From positions 126,190,310 through 126,254,309 of the forward strand of contig OX465282.1 in the NCBI GenBank assembly GCA_949987705.1: a stretch of DNA of 64,000 nucleotides. Direction: 5' to 3'. The notes below the pieces were generated by a model, which saw nothing but the letters and a program-made list of their open reading frames with translations, searched no databases and was not told where the DNA came from. The DNA comes from Thereva unica (Eukaryota > Arthropoda > Insecta > Diptera > Therevidae). Numbering within the stretch: the stretch's first letter is position 1; each line of letters opens with the position of its first letter. The translations under genes and the position numbers were made by a program. Of the stretch, positions 1-11,849 are shown piece by piece.

Positions 1-236
1 CACCTGGAACAAGTGGAACTGAAACTGTCAATCGCTATAAAAATGAAAATTTCAATCGTTATAAAAATAAAATAGTTGTATTTTTGGAGTAATTTGTTAA
101 AAGATCAATAGTTTTAACATGAAATGTGCAGAATTGTGGTTTAGCAGTAGTAATAGGAATAGTGATAGCAGGGATGACTTGGAAATAATATCCTTACGAC
201 GTCGCCAAATAAGAGACAAAGCATTTACAGTTCATA

Positions 237-439
237 CACTGACTCAAAAATGTGTTGCAATGTTTTGGAAATTAAATTGTTTGTCTTAAACTTATCACAC
301 AAAGATCGGAAGACGTATGTTTTTACTTATAACTACATTATCCCAGTCATCCTGCGCCCAATCTTTTTTTTTACACAAAGAAAAGACAAGGACAAATAAT
401 TTAATTTCCAAAATATTGCAACACATTTTTGAGTGAGTG
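237..439. mobile_element. MITE with ~50-bp inverted ends, TA target
   Basis: The first and last roughly 50 bases are inverted copies of each other, starting CACTGACTCAAAAATGTG on the left and CACTCACTCAAAAATGTG when read inward from the right. TA dinucleotides at 235-236 and 440-441 flank the pair, as expected for the Tc1/mariner superfamily. The 203-bp length leaves no room for a transposase, so this is a non-autonomous element. It lies just beyond the putative splice donor of the neighbouring Myb/SANT-like exon. Confidence 0.75.
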
Positions 440-463
440 TAACTTATACGAATAGCAGTTTAC

Positions 464-646
464 CTTCTGCCATTCGGTATCTTTCCTAGTTGGGGGCCCA
501 AGACTTTTTAAGCGCACTGTAGTCTCTTTCCATATTTCGGCGTATCGTTCTTTGGCCATAAAATTTTCGGAATACTATTGCCCTTTTGCTACATGTTTGT
601 GCTTTTCCATTTCACCCAAAAGCACATCAAACTGTTTCCTCTTCGT
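464..646 (-). pseudogene. Myb/SANT-like DNA-binding domain exon relic
   Basis: The minus-strand translation reads as the start of a Myb/SANT-like (zeste-type, Myb_DNA-bind_5) domain: QFDVLLGEMEKHKHVAKGQ, a stop codon, then KERYAEIWKETTVRLKSLG and DTEWQK. The spacing of the tryptophans (WKE, EWQK) fits this helix-turn-helix family. After WQK the minus strand reads AAG|GTAAAC, a good splice donor, so this is probably one exon of a split gene. Such proteins are often the second gene of PIF/Harbinger transposons, and a Harbinger-like end lies 250 bp upstream. The in-frame stop and the missing second exon suggest a dead copy. A host gene of the same family is the alternative. Confidence 0.55.
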
Positions 647-779
647 AACTTTTCAGTATACAAAACCAATAATAATTATTATCGGAAAATTGAAAATTTG
701 AGTAATTAATTTTATAAATATGAAATACTCACTTCTTTGCTGCCATTTCGTACATAACTGCCGAAATACAACTTCGTAA

Positions 780-917
780 TAGAGTATTCCCCTTTGAAAA
801 ATTAGGTGAAACCCTTAATCACTTCACAACGAACGTATTCACCTCAGGCGATTGCCAGAATAGTACTTTTGAAATGTGAACAATTTTTCACGTGAAACGG
901 ATTGCAGAATAAGCCCC
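780..917. mobile_element. Harbinger-like terminal region
   Basis: Read inward from 917 on the minus strand the sequence starts GGGGCTTATTCTGCAATCC. Ends of the form GGGCTTATTCTGNAAT are common in PIF/Harbinger and related insect elements. No matching opposite end was found in the window, so the boundary and family are inferred from the motif and from the adjacent Myb/SANT-like exon. Confidence 0.35.
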
Positions 918-3900
918 AATATGTCCCTTAATAACTCAAGCGGCCGGTTTTCGCTCGTTGTAAGGCCTTTTTTTATTTTTAGTCTGGAGAAAAAGGAAAG
1001 TCCATCCTGACAGATTCGCTATATTGAGATAACAAGTTTTACAATTGGTTTCGTTCGTTACCCAGAGGGAGATTTTTTGCGATCGTGGCTTGGATGATTT
1101 TCCAGGAATCACCGCATGGAGATTACGATCGTACTTCCCTCAATCCGGGATAGTTACTGCACGTGTTTATTTTCAAATACTGCATGTTATTCCCCTATGA
1201 CTGACTGATGATTGATCAATACAAAGTTGTTTCAATTACAATTATTATTATGAGTGAATTCCCCTTTAATAAAAGAACGAAATTGTGATAAGATTTCACA
1301 GTAAAATTTGTTGTTATTAATAATAATATCAACATTGAATTAAAAATATAACAAATCAAGCTTTCTTTCTCACCTCTAACTCCTTTTTCTACTAATTGGA
1401 AATTAAATACTCAAAAGAATGCACAAACTAGATAACCAAAATAGCGAAGAATATAACGGATTTAGTACGAATTATAAATCAGAAAGAAAAACGCTAGTTT
1501 TGTGTTGATTAGTAGAAAAAACCGTGAATTCTGCAATTGTTCAACCTGTTCGCGAATTAATTTCGGTTATTACTTCTCCAGCATTTATGAATTTTTTTAA
1601 AATTCAACCATTGAAACAATTAAACTCCTACCATCCATGAACATCTTGCAGCAATTATTTCCTCCTCATTTATCTCATATCCACAAAGCATGAGGCAATA
1701 AACACCGCAATATTATAATTCTTTTGAGCTCTCCTCCCACCCACAACAACAACAACACAACAGAATATTTTCGTTGTTTCCCAATTATGAATTTATTCTC
1801 ATTATGCAACTGAAAGGAGCCCGAAAGCTTTCAACGAACGTACCCTAAAAGCTCATTTTGAATTTCTTTCTCTCAACTCATAATTACGCCGGCATTTTTT
1901 GATGTTGCCGCGTACCTCCCCGAGCGAAGAAGCTGCCGTATTATAAATTCCTTCAGTTAATTTACATTTCGTTGAATCCCGCGCAAACATACCCTGGAAG
2001 GTAATAAATTAAGGAGTCATAATTCAGGCTTTAATTATCCCCCGTGCAAGGCGATGAAAAACTAAAGCGAAAAACTTTCGAGCGAGGAGATCCAATTTGG
2101 AAGTCTTTTTTTTTGGAAAAATCCAATATTCTTTGAAGCATCTTTGGTGTGGCTGGGGATATGGTGTAGAATAGAGTGTGGTTGTGCCATGGTGTTCTAT
2201 ACGCAAGCAACTGTGCTGGCCATAAAGTAAAATTTCACTGAGTCATCGAAAATGACCTAAATTTTCACGCTAGACATCCAAGCCCCCAACGAGCTCCGTG
2301 GGATCCCAGCCGCGGCTCCAATTACCATAGAACCACGACTTTTTTCTGTTAATTTTGACAAGTCTCCACCACTTTTCGCCTTGTAGAGAGCGCGGCACAA
2401 GCTCGCCTCGTGTGGGGGTGGAAACGGTGCTGCTCCACGCATAGAGCGCCAGAATGAGAAAGGCCTCCTTCGACCGGAACTGCAAAACTGGAGCGCCGCG
2501 ATGAAAAGTCAGCGAAAACATATGTTCGCGGCATCAGCTGCGTGCTCAATAAACCTTGATTCAAAGGCGTATTCCGGGGCCAAGTGTTCCACGGTGGAAA
2601 TAAAAAACCACCGCTCGGCGTGGCCGTGGTCTCAAGAAGGCGATTGCTGGCACTCGTAAATTTGCATACGGCACATGTCGAAGGAACACCTTAAGAACCC
2701 GTTGCCAGGAATAAAACCGAGACGAGCTCCTAGGGAGACGGCAGCAGGCATATCCTGGCTGGGGCTGCGGACTGAATCATATCCTGGAGGGGCGTAAAAC
2801 CGAAAAGAAAAGGGATAAGGGGCTGCTAAAATATGGCGGACGAGAGTTTGTTTTACCTAAAGAACAGTAAAATTCCCCGCAAATGGCTCGCCCAAGGTGG
2901 ATGTATCCTCTGCTCTCGGGGGGTGTTTTACGACTTCAAACGTATTACGATCCCAGAGTCCTGACAAAGCTGAATGCCAAAAGTGACACTTTACGACCCC
3001 ATTCAAATCCAGTTGGCAGCTTCCAGGATTATGCTGAGCCGTGAACTTGGTTTCAACCCTTTATTATTGTCGCTCGCCACTTTCATAAATTTTATTTTCA
3101 AAAAACCTCACCCCCCCCCCCGCCGGTTGCTGGTGTCTAGCAGCCCAGCATAATACGCTCGTACTACGGAACGTTTAACTTTCCACTTCACTGTAATTAC
3201 TTTCAACTGGATCTGCACGACACGGGGGCATCATGTGTTGGTGGGGACTCGAGACCATCATCCTAGTGTAGACTGCCGACTGTCAAGTAAGAAATGATTA
3301 CGCGAAAAGGTGTTCTCAGGTGTTTAACCATTTTGCCTAATTACTCCTCGGGAAGGCTCACTGCTCTCTGGGTGAATTAATGAGAAAGTCTTAATTATAT
3401 CTCGCACTTTGTAAAAAGTTGCTCCTTGTGCCTGCTTTAAATGGATTCCAGAGATTTATAAATTTTTAACGAGAGTAGAAATTTCATTTTTTTTTTTAAA
3501 TTGTGGAGGCGTGAATCTGTGCACAGTAAGCACTTTACCGTATTAGATTCTGTTTACAAACTCAACTTTCTTTTTGTCTGCATTTAATGTGACAACATCA
3601 ATCGGATGGAGGCGTTTGAGTAATCCATACTTTGATCTGCGGAAATGATCTCCGATTTAGAAAAATAAAAACAGAAAATAAACCTCGAATATTATACAAG
3701 AACACACACCCTTAGTCCTTTAGTAAAAAGATATATTACATACTTTTAATAAATTCTTTTACCAATAGCTACTCTTCAAATCTTCCCTTCTTTTTTCATA
3801 ACATTTTATTCTACAACAACATTTTTATAAAATAAAACTTTTCTTTTAAGGTTTATCTTGTCTCCACACATATCTTAGTGGTTATCTTCGGCTCTTGCGC

Positions 3901-6900
3901 TTAATGTTACACCTTAATCTAAAAAACCAAAAAAAATTTAAATTCAGATAACGTTTTACGCCGTAAGAAATTTTCTAAGCATTGATCTAACTTTTACAAC
4001 ATCAAGAATTCTTTGCTCGTTTGCTCTAGTATTCCAGACAGGGATATGTACTAAAAATGAAGCAGTTACCCAGAAGAGATTAATATCTTCTAGACATTTA
4101 CAAAACGTTGTAACACAAGCTGGAAAGAGTTGTCGGGCATTAGTGAGTACTTTTTCTTTTTTTTATTAATTTTTTGAGATTCTGCATTTGTAAGCAGTTT
4201 TATAATTTTATTTTCAGTTCTGAATTACTTTATTACAAAATTGTAACCATATCAAAATTAGATCTGATAAAATCACAGACTTTCAAGTTCAATTCTTCTT
4301 CTGGATCTATTTGGCGCAATAGCAGTATTTTTCACAATGGTAATAATTTTTACTTCTGTTGCAATCGTATATTACAGGTACGTCAAAACTCTCATATACC
4401 ATTGTATATAAGTGTTCAAATACAATTGCACTGTTCTCAGTTCTAAAAGAATCAACCTTTTTTATGAAACTAAATTTTAAGGGATCGGTTAATGCGTATT
4501 CGTACAAACTATGCTATTTCTAAGTTTAGGAGTCATAGTTTTTACTACCAGTACCAGTACATGTCGGGGATGTCATAGGGAAATGTATTGTAGGGAGCTT
4601 AAAACCAAAGCCAAATAGTACATAAGATAGACTAACTCGAGTCTAAAGAGTCCAAGAGGAAGATTTGATGGATTCTGCTTATGAATTCTTGGATGTTGTC
4701 CGCGTTCAGAAAAATTGTATTCTGAGATTGTTCCACAGTCCTATTGTTGGCTACCGCTGACTATGAGAATAAGCCGAACGGGATAGATCCGTGTTGCGAA
4801 AAGTATTCCGTATTCAGGAAAGTTTTTATTTCAATGGAAAAGTCCCCGTGATCATGTCTATAAAATTATCTAGCGTGGCTTAATGTGTCGAGTTTGAAGC
4901 AATATACATATAGTGAGTTTGAGACTTTGGTTTTGCACTCTAAGCTAAGATTCACCCTAAGTACGTTAAAGCTATGGAGAGTGTTTATTTTAGTTTACCG
5001 ATCCCCTCTCCAGATCACGCACGAGAACACCATAATATATCCGTTCCAACGATATTGATATTTTCGCATGCGTTCTGATCTTGAGCCCATTTGTTCTCTC
5101 TTCTTGTGCACTTTGTACAGTTCGACAGACCCCGATTCTGCTCTTTTTTGTTATGAACATTGAATTGAAAGTTTACATCATATGGAAGTTATTGTAATCG
5201 GTCCGAAAATCGAAGTCGAAATTTTCAACATATTTTCATTTTTCAAGATCCCAATAGCATTTTAAGCAAAAATTTGAGAAGATGTATGTTTGTGCGTATA
5301 TATGTGGTTATTTTTTCCTACCCGATATCGCGCGCGCGAAACAAAAAAGAGAACGACTACGTTGAGATATCGTTCGAAGCGTATAAACAGAAATATGATC
5401 ACAAAAAACTTTCATAAAGTTCGGTCGAACCGTTTTTTTGTTTAAACGACGTTCGTGATTGTTGTACCTGTAACGGTCGGTCGGAAAAATTATTTTTTTG
5501 GGAAATTTATCTTGAAATCACCTTGTAGATAATGGGAAATTTTTTTTGAAATCACTGTGGGGAAAAATGAAAACTTTTAACAGGGAGGCGAGAAAAAATT
5601 TTTTTGGAAGGGAAGGATTTTGTTTTTTGGAAAAAAGAAAATAAAAATTAGTCAGAAGGTGGTGGAGCTGTGGTTTTTTGGTGGAAAAACCGAAAAAGTT
5701 GTATTATTTGTAAATCCGGAAAATAACTTGTAGTTTTGGCTAAAGTCAAAAGGAAAGCTGAACTTCCAAAAGCTGGAAGAATAGAAACCGGAGACCTAGC
5801 CGAAGGACCTGGCCGTATCCGGAGGATGTGGTAGCTGCACCCTGCCCACTTGTTCCAGATCATGAAGAGAGCTGGCTGGATGAATTTGTTGTAACCAATT
5901 ACGCCATTTGTCAACGGCTACGCATTAGCTCAATTTAAATGCGCTAGCTCTGCTACAGGCTCTACATAATTAACTGGTTAAAGGTCAGGGTTAGGAATCC
6001 TTGACATCATTTAGAGGAAGAAAGGGACCCCTTTCCCAAGAAGCTCTAGTGCGATTAATACGGAGGACCCGAACGGGGAAGAATATTTTGGTAGCAAGAC
6101 CTCTGCAGGCCCTGAGGTAGCATAAATTCATGTTTGTTTTGCATGGTTTGGAGTGGTTTGCCTTAATACTTATAAGTTGTGTTTATCCTAACATTTTTCC
6201 TTTTACTTACCTGTAGGTTAAACAAACATATTTACATTATTTTTATGCACTCTCCATTAACCCGGATGCATTTAATTGTACTCTTTTAAAACTGCATGGG
6301 GTTATTGGATCATAACATACATTTGTTAATTCTTATTGATAATGGTGCTCCATTTGCCACATTCATTGAGTGGAAATATATTGTTTTAACTCACGGTTCT
6401 GTGTGTAACAAACAAAAAAAAAAGAGAAAAAAAGAAAACAAAAAAGAAAAACCTTCTTCAATCAGACATTAGGAAAGCTTTGTTAGTCTCGGTTATCTAA
6501 CACATTTTAGTTCATGAGTTCATTTTTCAGTAAATAGTAATTGTACCTGAATGTAATATTATCGTTAATCATACTTATAATAATTTTGGAATTTATTTTG
6601 GCTCCTTGTTGGAACTATTTTCGACATTCCTGGGTGTTTGTTTCGGTTCCGGGGAAGTTGTGTTTTTTTCGTTAGATTACTCGATTGTTTGTAACAACGT
6701 TTGTAAAAAAGCGAGAAGTATTGGTGCCACTACTGCGCGTTTTTTTTTACCTTTAGCGTCATAATTATGTTCATATAATAATGGTATAATAATAATTTTA
6801 TCTGACAAGGACCTGTACCTATTGTTTTGAAAAGTTGATGTTTACGATTATTCATTGTTTGGGTTATTATAACTATTGGTCCTGTGAAGGACAAAATCAT

Positions 6901-7800
6901 TAAAGGATTATAAAAATAATGTCTGGGTGTTAGATTTCTTTTGTGGAATGGTTGGGTGGGTGACGCTTCTTTCCAGGGTTTCTTAAAAAGTGCCTGTTCC
7001 TGAAGCTGATAGCTTGCATTATTATGAGCTGTCAGGGAAGCGGAGGGCAATGACACGGCTCAGGCGGGGCCCGAAGGACGATCGGAACTGAAGATGAATT
7101 TTGCTAGTCGCAGGTAAGTGGTGAACCATACGGCGTATAGGCCCGGCCACACACCCCACGACCCCTCCGGCGAGCTAGATAACTCCGTGTGGCCGGCGTA
7201 GGAGTTCCGGAATTTTGTTTCCTTTCTTATGTATGGTATTGGCTCCTTGGTCATGCTTTTCCGGGCTTATGGCTAAGGGGGTAATACCTCGCATAAGTGG
7301 CACCCATTATTTTATCGCGCCATTATGCTGTTACATACCTGCACGTTACCTCGCAAAACACAAACTATATCGACTTCTTTGAGGTGCCAAAAGAACAATA
7401 TCAACGAAAAAATGCTCTGAAAAAAATTTCATAACATTGGGTCGGGCTTTTTTTGTGTTTAAATGAAAAACTTCGGCTAGTTTTGCTAATAAACTGTAAT
7501 GATGTAATGAAACCCGTTCTAAACGAAGTGATTCTGCACAGCGATAGCTTTCCAGGAAAACATCACTTGTCGGAATCGGACACTCTTTAAAAATCGTACA
7601 AAAATTACATTACCCTTTATAAACATCACGAATTTTTCAAACCTTAGGTCAGCACTTTTTTGACGGGGAATTGTTTTCTACGTCCTACAGTTTCAGGAAA
7701 TTGCGGTTCATCCCGGTTACCGAAAAATTTGTTCTTTTTGGTCAAGTCTGACAAGTACTTTACATTGATTAGTTTTTCTAATATCTCCAGAAAATTTGGA
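918..7800. other. No recognisable gene; mixed low-copy sequence
   Basis: I find no convincing gene or complete element in this stretch. Blocks at about 2240-3060, 5640-6130 and 7010-7260 are more GC-rich than the surroundings and carry short open frames on both strands, none of which I recognise. There is a run of 12 C at about 3113 and an A-rich tract at 6412-6455. The 5390-5470 and 7420-7480 segments share a loose resemblance (an aaaaaa-ctttcataa-gttcggtcg-like block followed by poly-T) that may mark two decayed copies of one repeat. Conserved exons or distant repeats could be missed without a database search. Confidence 0.4.
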
Positions 7801-7814
7801 GTTGGAATTGGTTT

Positions 7815-8047
7815 TTTTTTAATTTTTAATTTTTACTACAGATTCGTCATTTGTGACCTTAAGAACTCCCCGATACCGATTTTTAATGGATTCAGAACAC
7901 ATTTGCAAAATTCATCCGCCATATTGGCGCCGCCATTTTAAATTTTAAAATTTTACCACTGAATCGTCATTTGTGGGCCTAAAAAACCCCGATGCCGATT
8001 TTTAATGGAATCGGAACCCAATTGCATAATTCATCCGCCATCTTGGA
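7815..8047. repeat. Tandem duplication, two ~115-bp units
   Basis: Two diverged copies lie head to tail at about 7815-7927 and 7930-8047. Both contain the order: TTCGTCATTTGTG, CCCCGAT, CCGATTTTTAATGGA, ATTCATCCGCCAT, TTGG. They differ by scattered substitutions and small indels. The sequence continues to about 8220 with a segment ending in AACAAACAAACAAA and AAGCTAAATAAAACC, a style typical of untranslated ends of insect retroelements. Element class is not determined. Confidence 0.65.
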
Positions 8048-8459
8048 AGTGCCATCTTCATTTTTTTACAAAACTATCAGATTGTATTGTCACGGGAACT
8101 CAATGTGTGTACAAAGTTTCCTAAGAATCGGTTAGGTAGAAGAAGTTGAAAAAGTTGCGCAAGCTTTGAACCAAGGAAACAAACAAACAAATACAACGAG
8201 GTCAAGCTAAATAAAACCATTAGTCGATTCACCACAAGCCTTATGTAACATTTTCATTTCGGAACATGAAATTCCATTTGCAATACAAAATTGAAGACAG
8301 ATTCTTTGTTCGATATTTTTATCCATTGTAAAAATTGCTAAACACACTTGAAATGAACTGACAAACAAAGAAAATGACAAGAGACGGTCAAACTCCGAGG
8401 AAATCCTATTTTGTCACAAAAGCTAAACTAGGTTCTTCTTTAAACTAACATTCCACTTC

Positions 8460-8648
8460 TTCATCTGGCACTTTTAGCTCAACTAGCTGGTTATCAATAT
8501 TGAGAATCTGTCGTGGATCAGTGTGCTTCTAAGCGAAGTTTTTATGCGTCTCAAAACAGAGAAACTCTTTTCGCAACCAAGCGCGCCGAATTGCAATAGC
8601 TTGTATAGGTTGAGAGTGAGATCGCTTGTCACCTTCATGGGCAATACT
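8460..8648 (-). pseudogene. hAT transposase C-terminal fragment
   Basis: The minus strand encodes LYKLLQFGALGCEKSFSVLR, then RIKTSLRSTLIHDRFSILI, then stops. This is the hAT C-terminal dimerisation region, whose hallmark is (C/S)E(R/K)SFS-LK-IK-LRS-M-RL. Only about 60 residues remain, ended by stop codons and joined directly to a mariner-like fragment, so it is a dead scrap. Orientation is opposite to the numbering. No terminal repeats of a hAT element could be linked to it. Confidence 0.75.
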
Positions 8649-8960
8649 TTTTCATGTTTTCCCTAGAGCGCGCCTCGAGTTTGGAACATCCAGGGGGTCA
8701 ATTGGCTTTTTTCCACAAGGTCTCGAATTGTCCATCGATGATTTTTCAGCATCAAATCCTTTACTTCCTTGACGTGGTATTAATCGTTAGATATCGAAAG
8801 ACGATCCTAGGCTTCAACGCTTTTTCTGCTTCGTTTGATCAACTTATACGTATCAAAGACATTGGCTCTGGACAACCCTCTCTTTTTCAACATTTCCAAC
8901 ATTTAGGAAGACGAAACTTAAGTTTTAAAGCTAATTTTAATGCAACTGCTTTTCTAACCC
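8649..8960 (-). pseudogene. mariner-like transposase N-terminal relic
   Basis: On the minus strand a broken frame reads CIKISFKT, stop, VSSS, stop, MLEMLKKRGLSRANVFDTYK, then VEA, stop, DRLSISND and VKEVKDLMLKNHRWTIRDLV. The order matches the two helix-turn-helix motifs of mariner transposases: an IKFC-KLGKS-like start, ETLEMLKKA-LSR--VF-WYKRF, a VEDD-RSGRPSTS-like linker, then VKELVL-NRRLTIRELA. At least three in-frame stops are visible and the catalytic DDD region is absent. The hAT fragment follows immediately at 8648, implying a rearrangement or nested insertion between the two. Confidence 0.6.
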
Positions 8961-10299
8961 CTTTCACTCATTTTAAAACTGATGTCAGTGATACCAATCC
9001 TAAGAAAACTACTCGTTTGAATAATAGGAGGTCTTATTATTTTGTGATAATTGTAATGTGAGAGCTGGTCGATACCTATCAGAAGCAGTGCTCTTCCGTA
9101 GTAAAGAGGTAGAAGCTAATTCTTTTGGTGGTCTCGGCTTAATGGAACATAGAAAGCAATCACAGGAAGAGAAACTAGCCAGAGAACCAATCAAACAGTT
9201 TCTTTGCAGTTGCCCAGCTACGATTAGAACCATCAATTTTGGAAAGGTTTCGAATCTTAAAATAGAAGATATAATACTTCACCTGAATGTTGCAGAGTGG
9301 ATCTAACGTCACGTTTAGCATACTGCCATGTACGTACTAGGGTACAGTTTTTTTACGAGTGCGATTCCATTCGTATCCTTCACCGTCAATTGTTCCCCGT
9401 CCTTGGTTCTTGTATTAGATTGCCACGTTTACCTATCTAGATTGATTGCAGACAAAATTACGTTACAGAAATCTCTTTAGGATAACAATATTATAAGGAA
9501 TATAAAGTGCCGCCACTACTTGTCCTTTGTCCAATTTTCAAAGCTGATCAATGGCGGGGTGTGCCCTGAAAAGGAAATCAGCTCTCTCTGCGATAATAGA
9601 AAATTCATCAAGAATAATCTCTTTTGCTTGGAGTGTTTTTACCGGATATATTCTTAAAGTTTACTGCTTGAAAAATGAATATGTACTTCTGAAATTGTTT
9701 TTGACATGCAAACCTTTATTCAACCAACACCCAATTTCAATACAAATAATACCATATCATTTCCAGTCTTCCTCATCATCAAACAAGAAAAACAATCACC
9801 AGCCATGTTTAGGAAGTTTGTGATCCATTCTGAAATTACGTGGTGATTAGCATTACCATGCAAAATTTATCTAACATGTAAAACAAGGAGCACACAAACA
9901 CACACCTTTTCCTGCAAGTACACTTTTACAGCACAGGTGAGTTGAATCACGGGTGAGTAAGCAGAATCCTGTGTCAGAAAATTGCGAAAGGGTAATTATC
10001 TTAGTCAAAAAAAAGAATGCTAACCAAACGCTAGGGTTTTTTTCCATCCAGTCTCAGGTTTCCGTTTTGTGAAATAAAACTAAATGAAACTAAATGTTTT
10101 TTGCTTGCTGACTTACCTTGTTTTTTATTTTTCATCCTTCGTCGATTTCTGCCCGAAGTGACTAGCTAGGAGTTTTTAGAAAGGTTATTTTTGCATAAGG
10201 TGTTTGTTAGTTAAAGTCCTGTGCAGATGCAATTTGCGTTTTTATATGTTTTCAAGAAATTAAAGAAGTTAATTAATGGGTGACTTCAAAGACTTGTCC
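8961..10299. other. No recognisable gene
   Basis: Short open frames occur at 9009-9236 (minus), 9058-9306 (plus) and 9551-9823 (plus), but none has a domain, signal or codon pattern I recognise. They overlap on opposite strands, which argues for chance. The sequence is AT-rich with no clear repeats. Confidence 0.35.
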
Positions 10300-11581
10300 T
10301 GACCATTGATGTTTTGCAGGCACGGCCGGCTTTAGGTATTTTGACCCACCTTGCCAGATATTTTTATGCGCCCTTAACATTTTAGACATTTTTTTAGATG
10401 GATTACCTATATGTATTATGCAAAAAGTGTACAATAACCCGAGTAGATATAAAAGATGGCCATACAACGGGCGAACACTGGCCGCTTGGGAGCACATACG
10501 GGATTGCGACGGCCAAACTTGATCAAAAGGTTTAAATGGCCGAAAACTGAGTTATTCACACGGGCATGGTATTTGGGGCCCCAACATTATCGAATTCTTG
10601 AAGTCTTCTCTCAATAAAGCCAAGAAGTTTTTGGCTCTGGAAACAATATTATCGTAGTGCCAGTGACCCGTTATTATTGACACCATTCTGGCATTATCCT
10701 TGCGTTGCATCACCACAAGATCTTGCGATCTTTTTTTGCTATAACAAGGCCAAGTCTTCCTAGACTTGTCACATAATGATATACTACATCTGGAGCCAGC
10801 TAATGAGAAAAAGTATGGAGATGTTTTTCTTTAGCACGCACAGTTGCTTCTTTACATTCTCCACCAGGGTGGTTGCGAGAGTTTGTCTCAGTCTGATCAA
10901 TTGATTTGCGAGAAGTCGTTGCTCTCTATGTTCCTGTGACCCGGTACCCACTATAGAGTGACCCTGTGCCTCCCGGTCACTGTCGAAATATAATTTTGCG
11001 ACCATGTAGTCGGTAGATCCTGATACCATTTCCTGTAGTAGAAAGTCTAGTATATTACTGTGCCTATAGATCTTCTCGTCCCAGCAATTTGCTTCACGCA
11101 GCCGGAGGGTGGTACAGGTCACATGCTGCCAAGTATTTGCTACATTGTCAACCTCTGCATCTGAGCTTATAGATGCTAATTACCTATTAACCCCAATGAC
11201 TGTTAGTTCATCTAGGCTCTCACAGAGCTCTTTATCGGAGTCAGCCTCTTCGTTAGATGAAGCGGTTTGGAAAACCTTTATCCATGTCCAAACTGGAGTT
11301 TAAACTCTTTCGAGCTACTCTAGGCACTCGTTGTTGATTAGCAGTACCAGCGTTTTACTATTTCGTTGGGGTTCCCCGGCATTGAGTATCTTCCAGTTGT
11401 CCATAGGGAGGTCCCTGTTGTGGGGCCGAAGTTACTCGAACAATTTGCCTGGCTCTGCTTCCATTTTTGGGAACCAGATCCTCGCCCTTGGTCTTTTGGT
11501 AATATCTCTCCCCCTTTCCAGGCATCGGTTAGGCGAGGCCAGGAACTCCTTCGATAAATAATCCTCATGATTACTCTGATC

Positions 11582-11849
11582 TAGAGATGCGCCGCGGTAA
11601 GACCTATGGGGTGCGACAGCGAGGGAGACCCAACCTTCGCTGGAAGAATGGCATAGACCAGGACGCTCAGAGCTTAGGGATGCCAAACTGGATGACTTCG
11701 GCTCAGAATCGGGACCGGTGGAGAGAACAGTTGCGAGAGGCCAGGACCGGATCCCGATTGTAGAGCCGTTAAAGAAGAAGGAGAAGAGATGCGCCGAATG
11801 TTCGGCCGAATATTCGTATTCGCTCGAACCCATATTCGGCGCATCTCTG
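11582..11849. mobile_element. hAT-type MITE (66 bp), split by a LINE insertion
   Basis: The left end is TAGAGATGCGCCG at 11582-11594 and continues at 11797; the right end read inward from 11849 is CAGAGATGCGCCGAATAT. The flanking 8-mers CTCTGATC (11574-11581) and CTCTGAAC (11850-11857) match at 7 of 8 positions, as expected for a hAT target duplication. Without the LINE insertion and its duplicated target the element is 66 bp and almost fully palindromic (CCGAATATTCGG-like core). It sits inside the minus-strand ORF1 relic, which reads through on both sides. Confidence 0.75.
11595..11784 (+). mobile_element. 5'-truncated LINE tail inserted in a hAT MITE
   Basis: The plus strand encodes the last 62 residues of a non-LTR retrotransposon ORF2: GKTYGVRQRGRPNLRWKNGI, then DQDAQSLGMPNWMTSAQNRD and RWREQLREARTGSRL with a stop. 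The RGRP-LRW--G---DA---L---NW---AQ-R--WR--L-EAR pattern is the conserved C-terminus of an endonuclease/reverse-transcriptase LINE. After the stop comes AGCCGTTAAAGAAGAAG, an A/G-rich tail. The 12-bp duplication AGAGATGCGCCG at 11583-11594 and 11785-11796 marks the insertion and shows it entered the hAT MITE. A sister copy lies at 41478-41674. Confidence 0.85.

Noticed and set aside
5310..7480. LTR retrotransposon with LTRs near 5.4 and 7.4 kb
   Set aside because: The resemblance is short and weak, with no TG...CA ends, primer site or Pol sequence between them.
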